Made by a program: the position numbers and the translations under genes. From Dromiciops gliroides (Eukaryota > Chordata > Mammalia > Microbiotheria > Microbiotheriidae): DNA of 64,000 nt. Numbering within the stretch: the first letter of the stretch is position 1; the number at the start of each line of letters is the position of its first letter. This document shows positions 11,345 to 21,817 of the stretch, piece after piece. The notes under the pieces are model-generated. The model was not told the DNA's origin and did no database searches. It saw nothing but the letters and a program-made list of their open reading frames with translations. The stretch covers positions 479,450,669 to 479,514,668 of the forward strand of contig NC_057862.1 of NCBI RefSeq assembly GCF_019393635.1. The letters run 5' to 3'.

Positions 11345-12010
11345 GAACCTCAGTTTGAAGGTACTTAATTTGTACCTCAACAAGAGGGGTCTTTTGCTTA
11401 AAGACTTTTGGAAGGGAGGAAGATGTCTTATATTTCCTAGGGAAGCCTATTTATTCCACTTTTAGACAGCTCTGTGCTGATATTTTAAAAAACATTGACA
11501 GCAAGCTTCAGTTTGACTCTTCATAGCTTCTAACAGTTGTTTCTTATTCTGTCTTTTGGGGCTGAGCAGAATCACTCTTTAATGTGACAACTCTCAGAGT
11601 ACTTACAAAGATCTATCATGTTCCTCCCTAAATCTAAACTTCTTCAGCCTAAACAGTTCCAGTTCCTTTTCCTTGATCCTCATATATTATAGTCTCTAGT
11701 CACCCCACCATCCTGGAAATATCCAAGCTTGTCCATATCCTTCTTAGAACTTTTGATCTATCTGAACAAGGAAGAGAAGTCAGACCATCTCCTTCCTCAT
11801 TCTGCTTACCTTGGGTTCTCTTAATACAGCTGACCTTCACTGTAGCTTTTTTCCCCCATAGCTATGTCATAGCATTAACCCAGATTGAGCTTTGAGATGA
11901 CCAAAACATCTAGATCTTTTCCATAAAGGCAATTTTCTAGCCTCAGTTCTTCCTACCATGCCAACATTTAGTTTAATATAATCCAATCTCCATGATGTCT
12001 GAGGCTGAAT
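11345..12010 (-). mobile_element. L3/CR1-like LINE, 3' portion
   Basis: Plus strand gives, in order, 'GAAGCCTATTTATTCCACTT', 'GGGGCTGAGCAGAATCAC', 'CTATCATGTTCCTCCCTAAA', 'CTTCAGCCTAAACAGTTCCA', 'CATCCTGGAAATATCCAAGC', 'CCCAGATTGAGCTTTGAG' and 'ACATCTAGATCTTTTCC'. This is the series found in reverse-oriented L3/CR1 copies of mammals and birds. Old, without open frames. Confidence 0.75.
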
Positions 12011-12355
12011 TTGTTTTCTTGTGTTAGGATTTCTAGATCACCTTGTTTACTACCCAAACTTTGAGTATTTGTGAATAGATATATGAAGCCATAGGTTTTA
12101 TTGTGGGTTCCTGGCTTGGCTTTTATCTTCTATGAATGGTTTTCATTGCTTATATCTTTTTTCCTATATTATATCTGAATTCAGGTCAACAGCAACCCAA
12201 AGATACTATTCAATCAGTGGTTACCAACTTGAGTCGCAGTTAGCATTGCAATCTTGGCTGAACCCAATTTGGCTGAAGTGCTTTCTCTGCCCTAAGCAGA
12301 TTTTGTGCTTGTTAAGCTTTCTTGATTTTTATAAAGGCAGTATGGTGATTTTTGT
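12011..12355. other. single-copy stretch, no feature seen
   Basis: The plus-strand open frame starting at 12132 has no recognisable domain and runs on into the MIR fragment downstream. Confidence 0.5.
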
Positions 12356-12359
12356 TCTT

Positions 12360-12510
12360 CCATGGCCAAGTCATAATTTTCTAAGCTTCTATTTCTGCAT
12401 TTGCAAAAAAGGGATAATATACCTACAGTCTATTTCACAGGATTATTTTGAGGCATATATATAAAATGTGTATGTATAAAGTGCACTATAAAAATAAACT
12501 ATTAATTTGA
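12360..12510 (+). mobile_element. MIR, 3' half
   Basis: 'GCCAAGTCATAATTTTCTAA', 'CATTTGCAAAAAAGGGATAA' and 'GTGCACTATAAAAATAAACT' match the MIR core and tail order. Confidence 0.55.
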
Positions 12511-12514
12511 AATA

Positions 12515-13040
12515 TATTTTTTTTCTTTAAGACATAGAGGAACCTACAAAGGCAATGTTTGTTCATGATATAAACCAGGAAGAAATGGTTGCTAACATGG
12601 AAATGATGAGAACGTTGGGAGGAAGTTGCCGATCTATCTTAGAATTTCTAATAAGAAAAATTTAGGGGGAAGAGATTGCAAAGGGCTTCAAGGAGGACTT
12701 CTTTAAAAAATATTTTATAACTATATTCAGCATAGTTTCTTTTGCAATATTGAGTATTTAGTTTTGTGAATTTAAAAACATTTTTTCTGAGAAGGATAGG
12801 CTTTCCTGGACTACCAGAGGCGTCCAACACAAATAAAGGTTAAGAGTCATTCCAGTAGGACACACCATTGTCAGCTAGAAAATAGTATAGTTAGGTAGAT
12901 TCTAAAATGGTCAGATGACCAGACCTTAAGAATCATCATTTATGACTCCATGTACACTTGGATGGAGTAACATGGGATCTATACTTTGTCCTGTGTTTAC
13001 AATTTTAAAAAATCAGGAACTTAGGTGAAGGTAAAAAATG
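12515..13040. other. single-copy stretch, no feature seen
   Basis: No recognisable repeat or gene. Confidence 0.5.
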
Positions 13041-13046
13041 ATATGG

Positions 13047-13292
13047 CAGCTAGGTGGCTCAGTGGATAAAGCACTGGGCCTGAGGTCAAGAAGACCTGAA
13101 TTCAAATCAGGTTTCAGACACTTACTACCTCTGTGACCCTGGGCAAATCATTTAACTTCTGTTTGCTTTAATCCACTGGAGAAAGAAATGGCAAAACTCT
13201 CTAGTATCTTTGCCCAAAAAGCCCCATGGAAAGTATTGGCATGTTATAGTTGACAGGGTCATGAAGAATTAAACATGATTGAATAACAATAA
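13047..13292 (+). mobile_element. MAR1-type SINE (BovB/RTE-like tail)
   Basis: GGCAGCTAGGTGGCTCAG head with 'AAAGCACTGGGCCTGAGGTC', then 'CTGGAGAAAGAAATGGCAAA', 'AGTATCTTTGCCCAAAAAGC' and a BovB-like end 'GGGTCATGAAGAATTAAACA'. Moderately diverged. Confidence 0.85.
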
Positions 13293-13439
13293 AGATGTTA
13301 TGCTCATTAGATTAATAGATGGCACAAAGATGAAAAAGATGACAAATTTTAAATTTGAGCAAATTGCTTCATTAAGCACACTGACAATAAAGGGATAGAA
13401 CAGAAAGATCAAAATTACTTTGAAGTCCTGGGGAGTAGG

Positions 13440-13595
13440 GTTCAGGTCCTCTCTATGAAATTTGCTATTTGGGTGACTGTCAGCAAATCACAGCTTCTCC
13501 GAGTCCCATTCTCCTCATCAGTAAAATGAAGGGGTTAGATGAAATGGCCTCTGAGGTCCCTTTCAGCTTGGAATCTATAATCCTACTATAATGGG
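13440..13595 (+). mobile_element. MIR3
   Basis: 'CATTCTCCTCATCAGTAAAA' core followed by 'GGGGTTAGATGAAATGGCCT' and 'CCCTTTCAGCTTGGAATCTA', the L3-like tail of MIR3. Confidence 0.75.
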
Positions 13596-13599
13596 TTGA

Positions 13600-13985
13600 G
13601 CATTCATTAGACATTCCTGCCTGCTCTTGCCCAATGACAAGTGTGATTTAGCATTTGAGTAGGTCACAGTGACAAACTCCCTGACTACTTCCATGTTGTG
13701 ACCCAGCTTGAAAAGACTTGGAATTTTGTAATTATGTAGTACTCTCCTCAACCTCTGCTCATGATAGTGGGAGAAGGCAGATGGTTATGTCAGTTAAAAG
13801 AAAAGACAGCTTTGGCTCAGTCTCTTTGCTTCAATTATCATGTGTGGCAGCATTCCCCATGAGAGAGGTAGATGGATAGGTCATACCCCTTTTTCCTACT
13901 TGGTAATCACTGGAGCATGACTCAACTTTGTGAGCTAACACCTGGACCCCAAACTGCCTTTTCTAGTGTGTATTTCCTTTCATTA
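13600..13985. other. single-copy stretch, no feature seen
   Basis: No repeat or gene recognised. Confidence 0.5.
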
Positions 13986-13988
13986 ATT

Positions 13989-14018
13989 AGTAAGTAAGCA
14001 AGCAAGCAAGCAAGCAAA

Positions 14019-14051
<33 letters not shown>

Positions 14052-14053
14052 GA
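13989..14053. repeat. AAGC / AAGT tetranucleotide repeat
   Basis: (AAGC)n passes into (AAGT)n, a compound repeat that looks like one tract with a C/T change spread through half of it. Confidence 0.9.
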
Positions 14054-14336
14054 TTAAACATCTATTTCCAGGTAGAGTTGTCCATATGAGTTCAAGAGGT
14101 TCAGAGATACTGGATCCAATGACTAGAGCTGCTTGGTCATTGCCTGGCAAGAGAATTAGCTTAAGCCTGGTCATTTTACCAGAAAACATCCCAGGAGTCA
14201 TTTGGATAGTGCAGAATGTAGGTGAAATGTAAAATGTCTAATTAGCAGTCCCACAAATTATTTTACATTCTAATGAAGTTTAATCATCAGCCTCCTCAGA
14301 GAGTAAACTGTAGTTGTAAGTAAAATTGGTGAAGCA

Positions 14337-14785
14337 TTTTTTTTTTACACCAACATTTTTTATTGTATTTGGTCACTACAGGGGATGGGCCTTGGGCCCT
14401 TACTGCACAGCTTGCTCATTGGTGCCACTTCCAGAGTCTTGAGGCTTCATGACATCTGTCAGTTCTGGGGGGGGCTGGAGAAAGAGTCAATGTGCAATCT
14501 CTCAAATACATCATCAGCTCGAAAGGCCAGCCCCACATTGGCTGGTGCTTGAGGTCTGGCTGTCTGACTTGTGAAGCCACATTCACCCAGGGTCTGACTG
14601 TTGTCCAGCAGCTGGTCATCCTTATAGAGCCACTGCTCATCTTGGGGCCTCTTGAGGATGCCTTCCTTCCACAATGCACTTCGGCTCAAATACTGTGCTC
14701 TACTCCTTCACATCTGCAAAGATCTTTGTCTTGTGGTGCTGGATCATTAGGAACACGTCCATATCAGCATTTAGCTCTGACACCC
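14337..14785 (-). pseudogene. ELOB: processed pseudogene of elongin B
   Basis: A retrocopied, dead copy of the mRNA for elongin B, the ubiquitin-like subunit of the elongin BC complex. The former start codon is at 14760-14762 (reading MDVFLMI) and the former stop at 14400-14402 (after NEQAVQ). Between them it encodes recognisable blocks such as [25 protein letters not shown] and FSSPP. The intact protein is about 118 residues, and here the span is 363 bp, six more than expected. It has an in-frame stop at the residue after 'VKE' (normally serine) and small insertions in the 'VEGILKRP' and proline-run regions, so two other frames carry the middle and end. There are no introns. A polyadenylation signal (14359-14364 reversed) is followed by a ten-base A tail (14337-14346). 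AGCATTT at 14333-14339 and 14766-14772 may be a short target duplication. Confidence 0.93.
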
Positions 14786-14789
14786 CCCC

Positions 14790-15200
14790 ATCCTCTTTTA
14801 AGTTTTAACATCAATGTATGCCCATGAGTTTTGTGTATGTGTAAATATGTACATTTTAGTTTTTATTTCATGTATAAGAAATAATTATTTCATATTATAC
14901 ATTGAATATCCTTTTATTCTACCTTTTGTTAGGAAACCCTAAATGTGAGTCTATACCTAGATATAAGCTAATTTTTCCTCTTTCTCCAGAGTTAATGTTT
15001 AATGAGCCAGAGTGTGAGAAAAGGAAGCCTGATTCTCCTTTAATTAGAGGCCAAGTACTCTTGATCTTAGAATGAACTTGGTCTGGACCAAGTTCCTAGG
15101 TCCAAAAGAGGGGGCTCCTTATAGAGAAGGAGTGGGTACAGTATCACAACTGCTATGGTATGAGCAGCATTCTTGCAATATTAGACTATCATCCTCTGAT
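14790..15200. other. single-copy stretch, no feature seen
   Basis: No repeat or gene recognised. Confidence 0.5.
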
Positions 15201-15204
15201 TCTG

Positions 15205-15470
15205 CATTAGGGCACTTGATGGCACAGTGGATAGGGTACTGGGGCTGGAGTAAGAGAAACTGACTTCAAATCCAGCCTCAGATACTTGCTGTATTACTTT
15301 AGGTAAGTCATTTAACTTCTTTTTGCCTCAGTTTCCTCAACTATAAAGTGGGAATCATAACACCTACCTCCAAGGTTTGTTGTGAGGCCTAAATGAAATA
15401 ATAATAATAAAGTGCTTAGCAGAGTGCCTGACACATAGTAGGTGCTATATAATATTATCTATTATTCTTA
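15205..15470 (+). mobile_element. MIR, nearly full length
   Basis: 'GGCACAGTGGATAGGGTACT' head, 'TTGCCTCAGTTTCCTCAACT' core, 'ACCTACCTCCAAGGTTTGTT' and the L2-like end 'CAGAGTGCCTGACACATAGT' with 'TAGGTGCTATATAAT'. One of the better-kept MIR copies here. Confidence 0.85.
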
Positions 15471-15647
15471 CATAAGGATCATCAATGGGTCATGTGCCTT
15501 TCAATTGTTTTTCCCCAAATTGAAATAAATCTACTTTCATGTACCCACACCCTTCCTCCCCATGTCTACCAGATGACTCATAGCTTACATGTAAAAGATA
15601 ACTGGCCCATGTTCAGAATGCATCCTGTGTCTATGGTTAAATAAAAT

Positions 15648-15715
15648 AATTAGGAATCAAACCCATGACTTTGGTCTCATTATCACAGTGATTTAAACAG
15701 CTCAGCTAGCCCACC
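15648..15715 (-). pseudogene. tRNA-Ile(AAT)-like relic
   Basis: Read on the minus strand, the segment GGGCTAGCTGAGCTG.. then TGATAATGAGACCAAAGTC and ATGGGTTTGATTCC follows the D-arm, anticodon arm (AAT kept) and T-arm order of eukaryotic tRNA-Ile(AAT), whose D-arm reads TTAGCTCAGTTGG and T-loop GGGTTCGATCC. The 3' acceptor half is not conserved, the D-loop is short by about one base and several arm pairs are lost, so it cannot be functional. It may be a tRNA retrocopy or the head of an old SINE. No CORE sequence follows it. Confidence 0.5.
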
Positions 15716-16068
15716 AGAGTAGACCCCAAATGCTAAAGATGGAGATTTTGTACTCAGGGATTACATTCAGAATAACCAGACCAGTATTTAATCTGTTTAA
15801 AAGGGGGAAAAAAGCTTCCTTTCGCCCCTATTCCTGAGCCCCATACCGGGCCAGACAATGAAAACATAGTTTAGTCTGAAGACTCCACTGGGTTTCCTGC
15901 TAAGGGACTCTTCCATGTAGGAATCAGGTAACCCACATAAAAGTGCTCTTTGTTGACAAACCTTTCTTGTAGACAAGAGTAAGATAACTTTTCAAAGTCT
16001 CCCTGCCAAGATTAGTTTGATGAATTCTTTGTGGATTCTCTCTAGGAACTGGATTTTGAATAACCTCA
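15716..16068. other. single-copy stretch, no feature seen
   Basis: No repeat or gene recognised. Confidence 0.5.
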
Positions 16069-16071
16069 CTA

Positions 16072-16320
16072 AACTAAGTGGCAGAGTGAATAGAGTTTTG
16101 GATCAGGAAGATCTGAATCCAAATTCAGTCTCATACACTTCCTAGATATGTGACTCTGGGGAAGTCACTTAACTCCTCTGTACCTCAGTTTCCTCATCTG
16201 AAAAATGGGGATAGTAATAGTACCTACTTCCCAGGGTTGTTATGATGATAAAGTGAGTTATTTATGAATCTCTTTGCATTTACATTACTGTGTAAACACT
16301 ATCATTATTAGTCTATACTC
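16072..16320 (+). mobile_element. MIR, nearly full length
   Basis: 'GTGGCAGAGTGAATAGAGTT', 'CTGTACCTCAGTTTCCTCAT', 'TACCTACTTCCCAGGGTTGT' and the tail 'TAAACACTATCATTATTAG' in MIR order. Confidence 0.82.
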
Positions 16321-16500
16321 AGATTGCCAGTTGGCAGAGCATACTTCAAGGACTGAACTATCATTGGTCAGTCACTTCCTCCCCTACTTACAACAAACAC
16401 TTTGCAAAGTTTTAAGTTCCGGTGCCATATAAATATCAGTTATTATTATCATCCCAACAACTATTACTGCTTTCTTCTTACTCAAAATATCTTGTACTAA

Positions 16501-16650
16501 GGGCAGCTAGGTGGCATAGTAGATAAAGCACTGGCCCTGGATTCAGGAGGACCTGAGTTCAAATCCGTTCTCAGACACTTAACACTTAACTAGCTATGTG
16601 ATCCTGGGCAAGTCACTTAACCCTCATTGCCCCACAAAAAACAAGCAAAC
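16501..16650 (+). mobile_element. short poly(A) SINE, full length, type A
   Basis: GGGCAGCTAGGTGGC head to 'CCTCATTGCCCCACAAAAAA' end. A perfect 17-bp target-site duplication AAAATATCTTGTACTAA occupies 16484-16500 and 16651-16667. One of the cleanest insertions in the window. Confidence 0.97.
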
Positions 16651-16784
16651 AAAATATCTTGTACTAATTATTTTAAATTCCCTTCTTAGAGGTAGACTAT
16701 AAGCTCTATGTGATGGAGGATTTTTTTTTGATTGTCTAGTGCTCAGTGCCTGGTAGTAAAGCACCTTGAATATAGCAGATACTC

Positions 16785-17440
16785 AATTCAAATCAGCAAA
16801 TATTTATTAAGCACCTACTATGTTCCAGGCATAGTGTTAAGCACTGAGAATACAAATATGCCAGGAAGGAAGGAAGGAAGGAAGGAAGGAAGGAAGGAAG
16901 GAAGGAAGGAAGGAAGGAAGGAAGAAAGAAAGAAAGAAAGAGAAAGAGAGAAAGAAAGGAAGACAATTTCAAACAAATAAATAAATTATATACAAGATAA
17001 ATTTGAAATAATCAACAGAGAGGTCACTAGAATTAAGGGGGTTCAGGAAAGGCATCCTGTAGAAGGTAAGCTTTTAGCTAGAACTTGAAGGAAACCAGTA
17101 GATAGAAAACGAGGAGGGAGAGAGAGCATTCCAGGCATGAGGGACAGCCAGTGAAAAGGCCTGAAATTAGGAGAAAAGTGAAAAGGTTGATGTCCTTGGC
17201 TCACATGTGTGTGTCTGTGTCTGTGTGTGAGTGTGACATGGTCAGACCTACACGTTAGGAAGATAACTTTGGCACCTGTGTGGAGGATGTATTGGAGAGT
17301 GGAAAGGTTTGAAGCAGGGACAACAGCCATCAGATTATTGCAGCAGTCCAGTTATGAAATGAAGAGGGCCTGCATCAGAGTGGTGGAGGGAAGGGAGTGT
17401 ATGTGAGAAGTGTCAATTAAGGTAAATTGACAGATGAAGT
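16785..17440 (-). mobile_element. L2 LINE, 3' end with reverse transcriptase remnant
   Basis: Plus strand begins with the reversed L2 terminus 'TTATTAAGCACCTACTATGT', continues with 'GGGTTCAGGAAAGGCATCCT' and 'GAGAGCATTCCAGGCATGAG', and ends in ORF2. On the minus strand, residues like 'LQYILHTGAKVIFL' and 'RSDHVT' match the L2 reverse transcriptase C-terminal region. A GGAA repeat at 16861-16960 interrupts it, and part of ORF2 is missing. Confidence 0.82.
16861..16960. repeat. (GGAA)n / (GAAA)n microsatellite inside L2
   Basis: About 15 GGAA units then GAAA and GAGAAA units. It lies at the A-rich part of the L2 3' region. GGAA runs can bind ETS-family proteins, but nothing here shows use. 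Confidence 0.93.
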
Positions 17441-17454
17441 AGAGCAATAATGAC

Positions 17455-17640
17455 AACAACAATAATAACAATATTTACAAAGTGCTTCTTCATATCAACT
17501 CATTTTCATATGATAAAACAAAAACTTAGAGAGCTTAAATGATCTGTTCAGAGTCCCAGCTGGTAAGTGTCAGAGCTCAGCTACCAGGAAACTGAGGTTT
17601 CCTGATTTCAAGTCCAGTACTCTTTCCATTAGTTATACTT
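17455..17640 (-). mobile_element. MIR
   Basis: 'ATATTTACAAAGTGCTTCTT', 'CAACTCATTTTCATATGATA', 'CCAGCTGGTAAGTGTCAGAG' and 'CAAGTCCAGTACTCTTTCCA' are MIR in reverse. Confidence 0.7.
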
Positions 17641-17655
17641 TAATTGGACTCTACC

Positions 17656-17675
17656 TATATATATATATATATATA
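17656..17675. repeat. (TA)n
   Basis: About ten TA units. Confidence 0.9.
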
Positions 17676-17699
17676 GCAGATGACATCTTTTTCATTGAT

Positions 17700-18625
17700 T
17701 GGACCAATGATTTCCAATATTAAGTGATTGTAAACTGATGGATGAATAACTGATGAGATGGAGAATGGCAGATCTAATCTGAATGTGGAACAACCAAAAT
17801 AACTAGTCAGGAACTAATCCATTACTTGACACTTGACCATAAAGACTAGTCTTCAAAGGCCTTTGTCTCTGTTTCCTAACCACACCCCATTTCCTACTTT
17901 CCCTCATCATCTTCCACAGACACACAAAGGAATGCAGTGAGAACACCCATCCATGTACAGTTGATGAATATTAAGGTCATACTATGGAAACACTGTGGTC
18001 AGAGCCCACAAACTAAATTTCCTCCCTGCCCTTAGACAAATGTCAGGCAAAGTCCTGATGATTATGTCTTGCCAACAGTTTCGTCCTGTTGGGACTCTAA
18101 GTCCAACTGGCTTCCCAAATAGCACTTATGGTAGAAGTCCAAAGGCTTTCCCCAAGGGAACAAACAATTGGCAGAGACTAGAAATAGCCTGATAAATATC
18201 TTCATGTTTCAGACGTCAAAATTTACCAGAATATTGGAGAATTTCCTTTTTATTCTGCCTGGTCACATCAGAGTGCAGACTTCTTCGAAGCACTGAACAA
18301 ACTCCTTTGTATTTTTTTAAGTCTGAGCAACTCAAGCCTTCTTCTTTTTCTTTTTTTACCCCTCTCCTTAAACTTAATGAGAAAAATATTGCTTGCTTAT
18401 TTTAGGTGTTTGGGGGAGTGACAGATTTAAAACAGATATTAAAGCCAATCAGAGTAGAGTCAGACTTTGCTCCTGGACTTTGGCAGGACTAATGTATTCC
18501 AGTCCTGAGCTTCCCCTGAGAGAGATTTTAAAATATTTTAATCTTGAGGATTAAAGTGTTAAAGTTAAATTTATGACTGTGTTCACTTAGGTCCATACTA
18601 AAGCTAAAAAAACAAACAAACAAAA
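17700..18625. other. single-copy stretch, no feature seen
   Basis: No interspersed repeat or coding signal recognised. Confidence 0.5.
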
Positions 18626-18632
18626 AACAAAC

Positions 18633-18840
18633 CCGGGGCAGCTAGGTGGTGCAGTGGATAAAGCACCGACCCTGGATTCAGGAGGACCTAAGTTCAAATC
18701 CAACCTCAGACACTTGACACCTCCTAGCTGTGTGACCCTGGGCAAGTGACTTAACCCTATTGTCCTACCCAAATAAACAACAACAACAATAACAACAACA
18801 ACAAAACCACAACAAAACCCACTCCCCCCAAATAAACTCA
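18633..18840 (+). mobile_element. short SINE, type A, with CAA-rich tail
   Basis: GGGGCAGCTAGGTGGTGC head to 'GACTTAACCCTATTGTCC', followed by a tail expanded to AAC/AAT units to about 18815. An AAAC-rich run also precedes the head (18605-18630). Confidence 0.92.
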
Positions 18841-18949
18841 AAAAAGAACCCCTGAAAAACTTAAACTCACAAATGAACTACATTGGAATTCAAATAAATG
18901 AGGGGTTTAGTTTCTTTCTTATCCAAGGTCTGCTTCTTCCCTCAAGAGA

Positions 18950-19145
18950 ACTGATAATTTGGGATCATAGATTTAGGGTTGAGCAGTATCTCAGAGATTA
19001 TTTAGTGCATTCCCTTCCTTTTAGAGATGAGGAAATTGAGGCCAAGGGAGAATAATTGACTTGCCCAAGGCCACATGGATACTATTAGAGGAAAAATTTG
19101 AACCCAGGTCCAATGATTTGGTATCCAATTCATTTTTCATTATAC
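18950..19145 (-). mobile_element. MIR3
   Basis: 'GATCATAGATTTAGGGTTGA', 'TTTTAGAGATGAGGAAATTG', 'ACTTGCCCAAGGCCACATGG' and 'AACCCAGGTCCAATGATTTG'. The tail and core are kept. Confidence 0.75.
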
Positions 19146-19324
19146 CAAGGTGCTATATCTTCCTTTTTGTTTTGTTTTTTAATAATAGAGAATAGCTTCC
19201 CTCTTTTCAATACTCTTCATGATTTCTCTCAATGTCTAGAAATCCTTCATAGCAGCCACTTTCTCTGACATTGGTGAATCAGTCATTTCCCCTGTCTTTT
19301 CTTTCTCTTCTTTCTTTACATTCT

Positions 19325-19390
19325 TGTTACCCATTTTACAGATGAGGAAACTGAGGCTCAATAAGGTTTTAATTACCCTGATTATGAGTT
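19325..19390 (-). mobile_element. MIR core fragment
   Basis: 'CCATTTTACAGATGAGGAAA' with 'CTGAGGCTCAATAAGG', the reversed CORE. The flanks are lost. Confidence 0.6.
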
Positions 19391-19399
19391 ACTCCTAAT

Positions 19400-19985
19400 A
19401 AGGGTGAGATATTGACTTTGAACTTTGGGTCTGCTCTTGATAATTATAACATATTGCTTTTTTCTTCGATGTAGATTTCCATTTATAATTTTCCTTTTTT
19501 GTTTCCTTTTTGTTCATTTTAAAACACAAAGAACCTACATTACCGTGAACATTGTACGGACCAAATACATGAATTATGTGAGCAAATTATGTGAGCAATT
19601 ATGTGAGCAAAAAGATTTATCACATAAACTTCTAATCTAAAAATAAGTAATTTAATTCAATATATGTTATATATTAGAAGTTTATATAAGAATTTTTTTG
19701 TTCACATAAACTTTGTGTGTTTTATTTTGAGGTATGGTATGGTTCTGGTGTGGTGGATAGAACTGACTCGGAGCTACAGTGTCCTGATTACTGGATTTCC
19801 TTATTTCTTTCTGCTCTTACAATGAAGTCATAGATGTTCCCTCCCCTGAAAATTTTTTTCTTAAGAAACAATCTACATCTACTGTTCCTATCATACAGCA
19901 ACTTTTGCCATTCTCTCATCCTGATCCAGCTGTGTTAATTTTTCCACTAGTAGTGACATTACAAATAAGTATGAACAAATGGAAT
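19400..19985. other. single-copy stretch, no feature seen
   Basis: Contains a short tandem 'TATGTGAGCAAAT' repeat (about three units, 19575-19605) and nothing else recognised. Confidence 0.5.
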
Positions 19986-19989
19986 GAGT

Positions 19990-20200
19990 CCATCATCATT
20001 GCAGCCTTGTGGAGAGAGTACTGACTTTGGCTTCAAATCATGCCTCTGACAAATACTAATGTTGTGACCCTGGGAAATTCACTTAACCTTTCAACTCTCT
20101 ATGATTATGACTTGATGACTTGCTCAGTAGAGAAAAATTTCAATCAGGGAGTTTTTGCCTACCTTGATGATATCATAGATCCGGTTTGTTCCTTCTTGTT
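19990..20200 (+). mobile_element. CORE-SINE with 'GGTAGAGGAAGTTCCTCA' tail type
   Basis: Degenerate head with 'TTGTGACCCTGGGAAATTCA', then a tail reading 'CAGGGAGTTTTTGCCTACCT' and 'GATGATATCATAGATCCGG'. The same tail is found at 30815-30945, 35920-36125, 40530-40735 and 49978-50125. Confidence 0.55.
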
Positions 20201-20249
20201 CCCTCCCTCCAAGGAATGAGAGAAAGGACTCAGAGTCAAGTATGGAAGA

Positions 20250-20345
20250 AGAACCTGAGAGGAATATTGTAGAGAGGATTCTTGTTTAGATATGGATTGG
20301 ACTAGAAGATTATGTTGTTTACTTCTAACTCTGAGAGGATTCCAT
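20250..20345 (+). mobile_element. L3/CR1-like 3' tail
   Basis: 'ATTGTAGAGAGGATTCTTGT' and 'GGATTGGACTAGAAGATTAT' then 'TTCTAACTCTGAGAGGATTC'. A sister copy is at 59925-60065. Confidence 0.45.
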
Positions 20346-20539
20346 AAATTTGTAAATCTTATTGATTAAACCAAAGCATTGTACTTTTCACTTTTGTCTT
20401 AATGACCTAGGATTTGTCATTTTTCCAGTATTTCATTTTCAGTATTGCATAATGCAGTTTGACTGAAGCTTAAACAGGGCATGCAAATAGATTTCAATCC
20501 CCCCCCTCCAAGTACATAAATTTATCAAACATTTACTGC

Positions 20540-20625
20540 CACATTTTTCACAATCCTCACAATCAGTTACACGACCCCTTATGGGGTTGCAATCCACAGT
20601 TTAAGAAGCTTTACTCTAGATGATA
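20540..20625. mobile_element. hAT/Charlie-like DNA transposon end
   Basis: 'CGACCCCTTATGGGGTTGCA' followed by 'CAGTTTAAGAAGCTTTACTC' resembles the terminal region of old mammalian hAT elements. Only one end is visible, so the family is uncertain. Confidence 0.4.
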
Positions 20626-20634
20626 GTCTACTTC

Positions 20635-20710
20635 CTGAGCATTCTCTTTTCCAGGCTAAACATGTCCCAGTTTCTTCAACCCACAGAAATATGTCTTAGA
20701 CTCATGAAAA
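20635..20710 (-). mobile_element. L3/CR1 fragment
   Basis: 'TTTTCCAGGCTAAACATGTC' and 'CCAGTTTCTTCAACCCACAG' match the same L3/CR1 block as 11620-11670. Confidence 0.5.
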
Positions 20711-20804
20711 AAAAAAACCCAAAACCTAGTCACATAGGGAGAGTAAGTAATAATCTACAGACAACCCATATAGTAGTGATACAATGCCAAGAGAACTTGA
20801 AAAA

Positions 20805-20900
20805 GTCTTCTGTTGGAAAGTATGTATTAAGCACCTTCTTTCTTTCAAGCATTTTGCTAGGAAAACAAAACCAATACCATCCGTGTACTTAAGTAGCCTA
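20805..20900 (-). mobile_element. L2 3' end
   Basis: 'GTATTAAGCACCTTCTTTCT' and 'GCATTTTGCTAGGAAAACAA' are the reversed L2 terminus, diverged. Confidence 0.5.
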
Positions 20901-20904
20901 CATT

Positions 20905-21625
20905 TGATTGGATTTCTGCATGGACGTGAACAACAATCACACTTGATGAGCAGACTTGAGTGTGTTAAGATCTGAATCAGTGGAAGAGTATCCACATAAA
21001 TTAAGTGAACCATATTTGAATCTTGGTGTATTCTAGATCCCTAGCTCTAACCAGATATTTTGAGCCTTCTTTAAAAGCCACCAGTATCTCATCCCCACTA
21101 GGATTCTTCCTTTTCAAATGAATACATTATTTCCCTCTATACTCAAAGAGCTTCCCCAAAGTGGATTGACAATTTATTACTCTTACTTTTAACACAACAG
21201 TTCTTCTCCTTTGCCTCCTCTTTCTCCCCTTGCACCTTTTTTTTTCCTTTTCCTCTACTCCTCCTTTTCTTCCTCCTCTTCCTCTTTCCCTTACATTATA
21301 GGTATAATGAACTTTTTTTGGTTCTATAAGAGCATTATAATAATAGATTATATTTTTATCACTTTTTTTGATACAAAGTACATGTCATTCACAATGTTGT
21401 TCCTAAAGATGAATTTTCCTTCCCTTGCCTCCTAGAAACAAAGATACCCCAAAACTCCTGATTATTTAACTCACTTTTATGTAGGTATTCTTACTTTAAT
21501 ATAAAATTCAAACATGTTTTAAAAGTCTATTTAAAATATTTTCCAACCTTGGTTTATGAAAACTTACTTTTATAAAACCTTACTTTAGGAGGCAATTTAT
21601 CTGAATCAGAATGAAAGGAATCAAG
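20905..21625. other. single-copy stretch, no feature seen
   Basis: Includes a pyrimidine-rich run (about 21200-21295, CCTCCTTTTC type). No gene. Confidence 0.5.
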
Positions 21626-21640
21626 GCTAAAGTTATTTTC

Positions 21641-21803
21641 CTTTTTAAAAAATTAAAAAAAATTTTTTGTGAGGCAATGAAGGTTAAGTGACTTGCCCAG
21701 GGTCATACAGCTAGTAAGTGTCAAGTGTCTGAGGCCACATTTGAACTCAGGTCCTCCTGAATTCAGGACCAGTGCTTTATCTACTATGCTACCTAGCTGC
21801 CCC
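21641..21803 (-). mobile_element. short poly(A) SINE, type A
   Basis: Reverse copy with a perfect 14-bp target-site duplication CTAAAGTTATTTTC at 21627-21640 and 21804-21817. Its T-rich tail contains AAAATT interruptions. Confidence 0.95.
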
Positions 21804-21817
21804 CTAAAGTTATTTTC

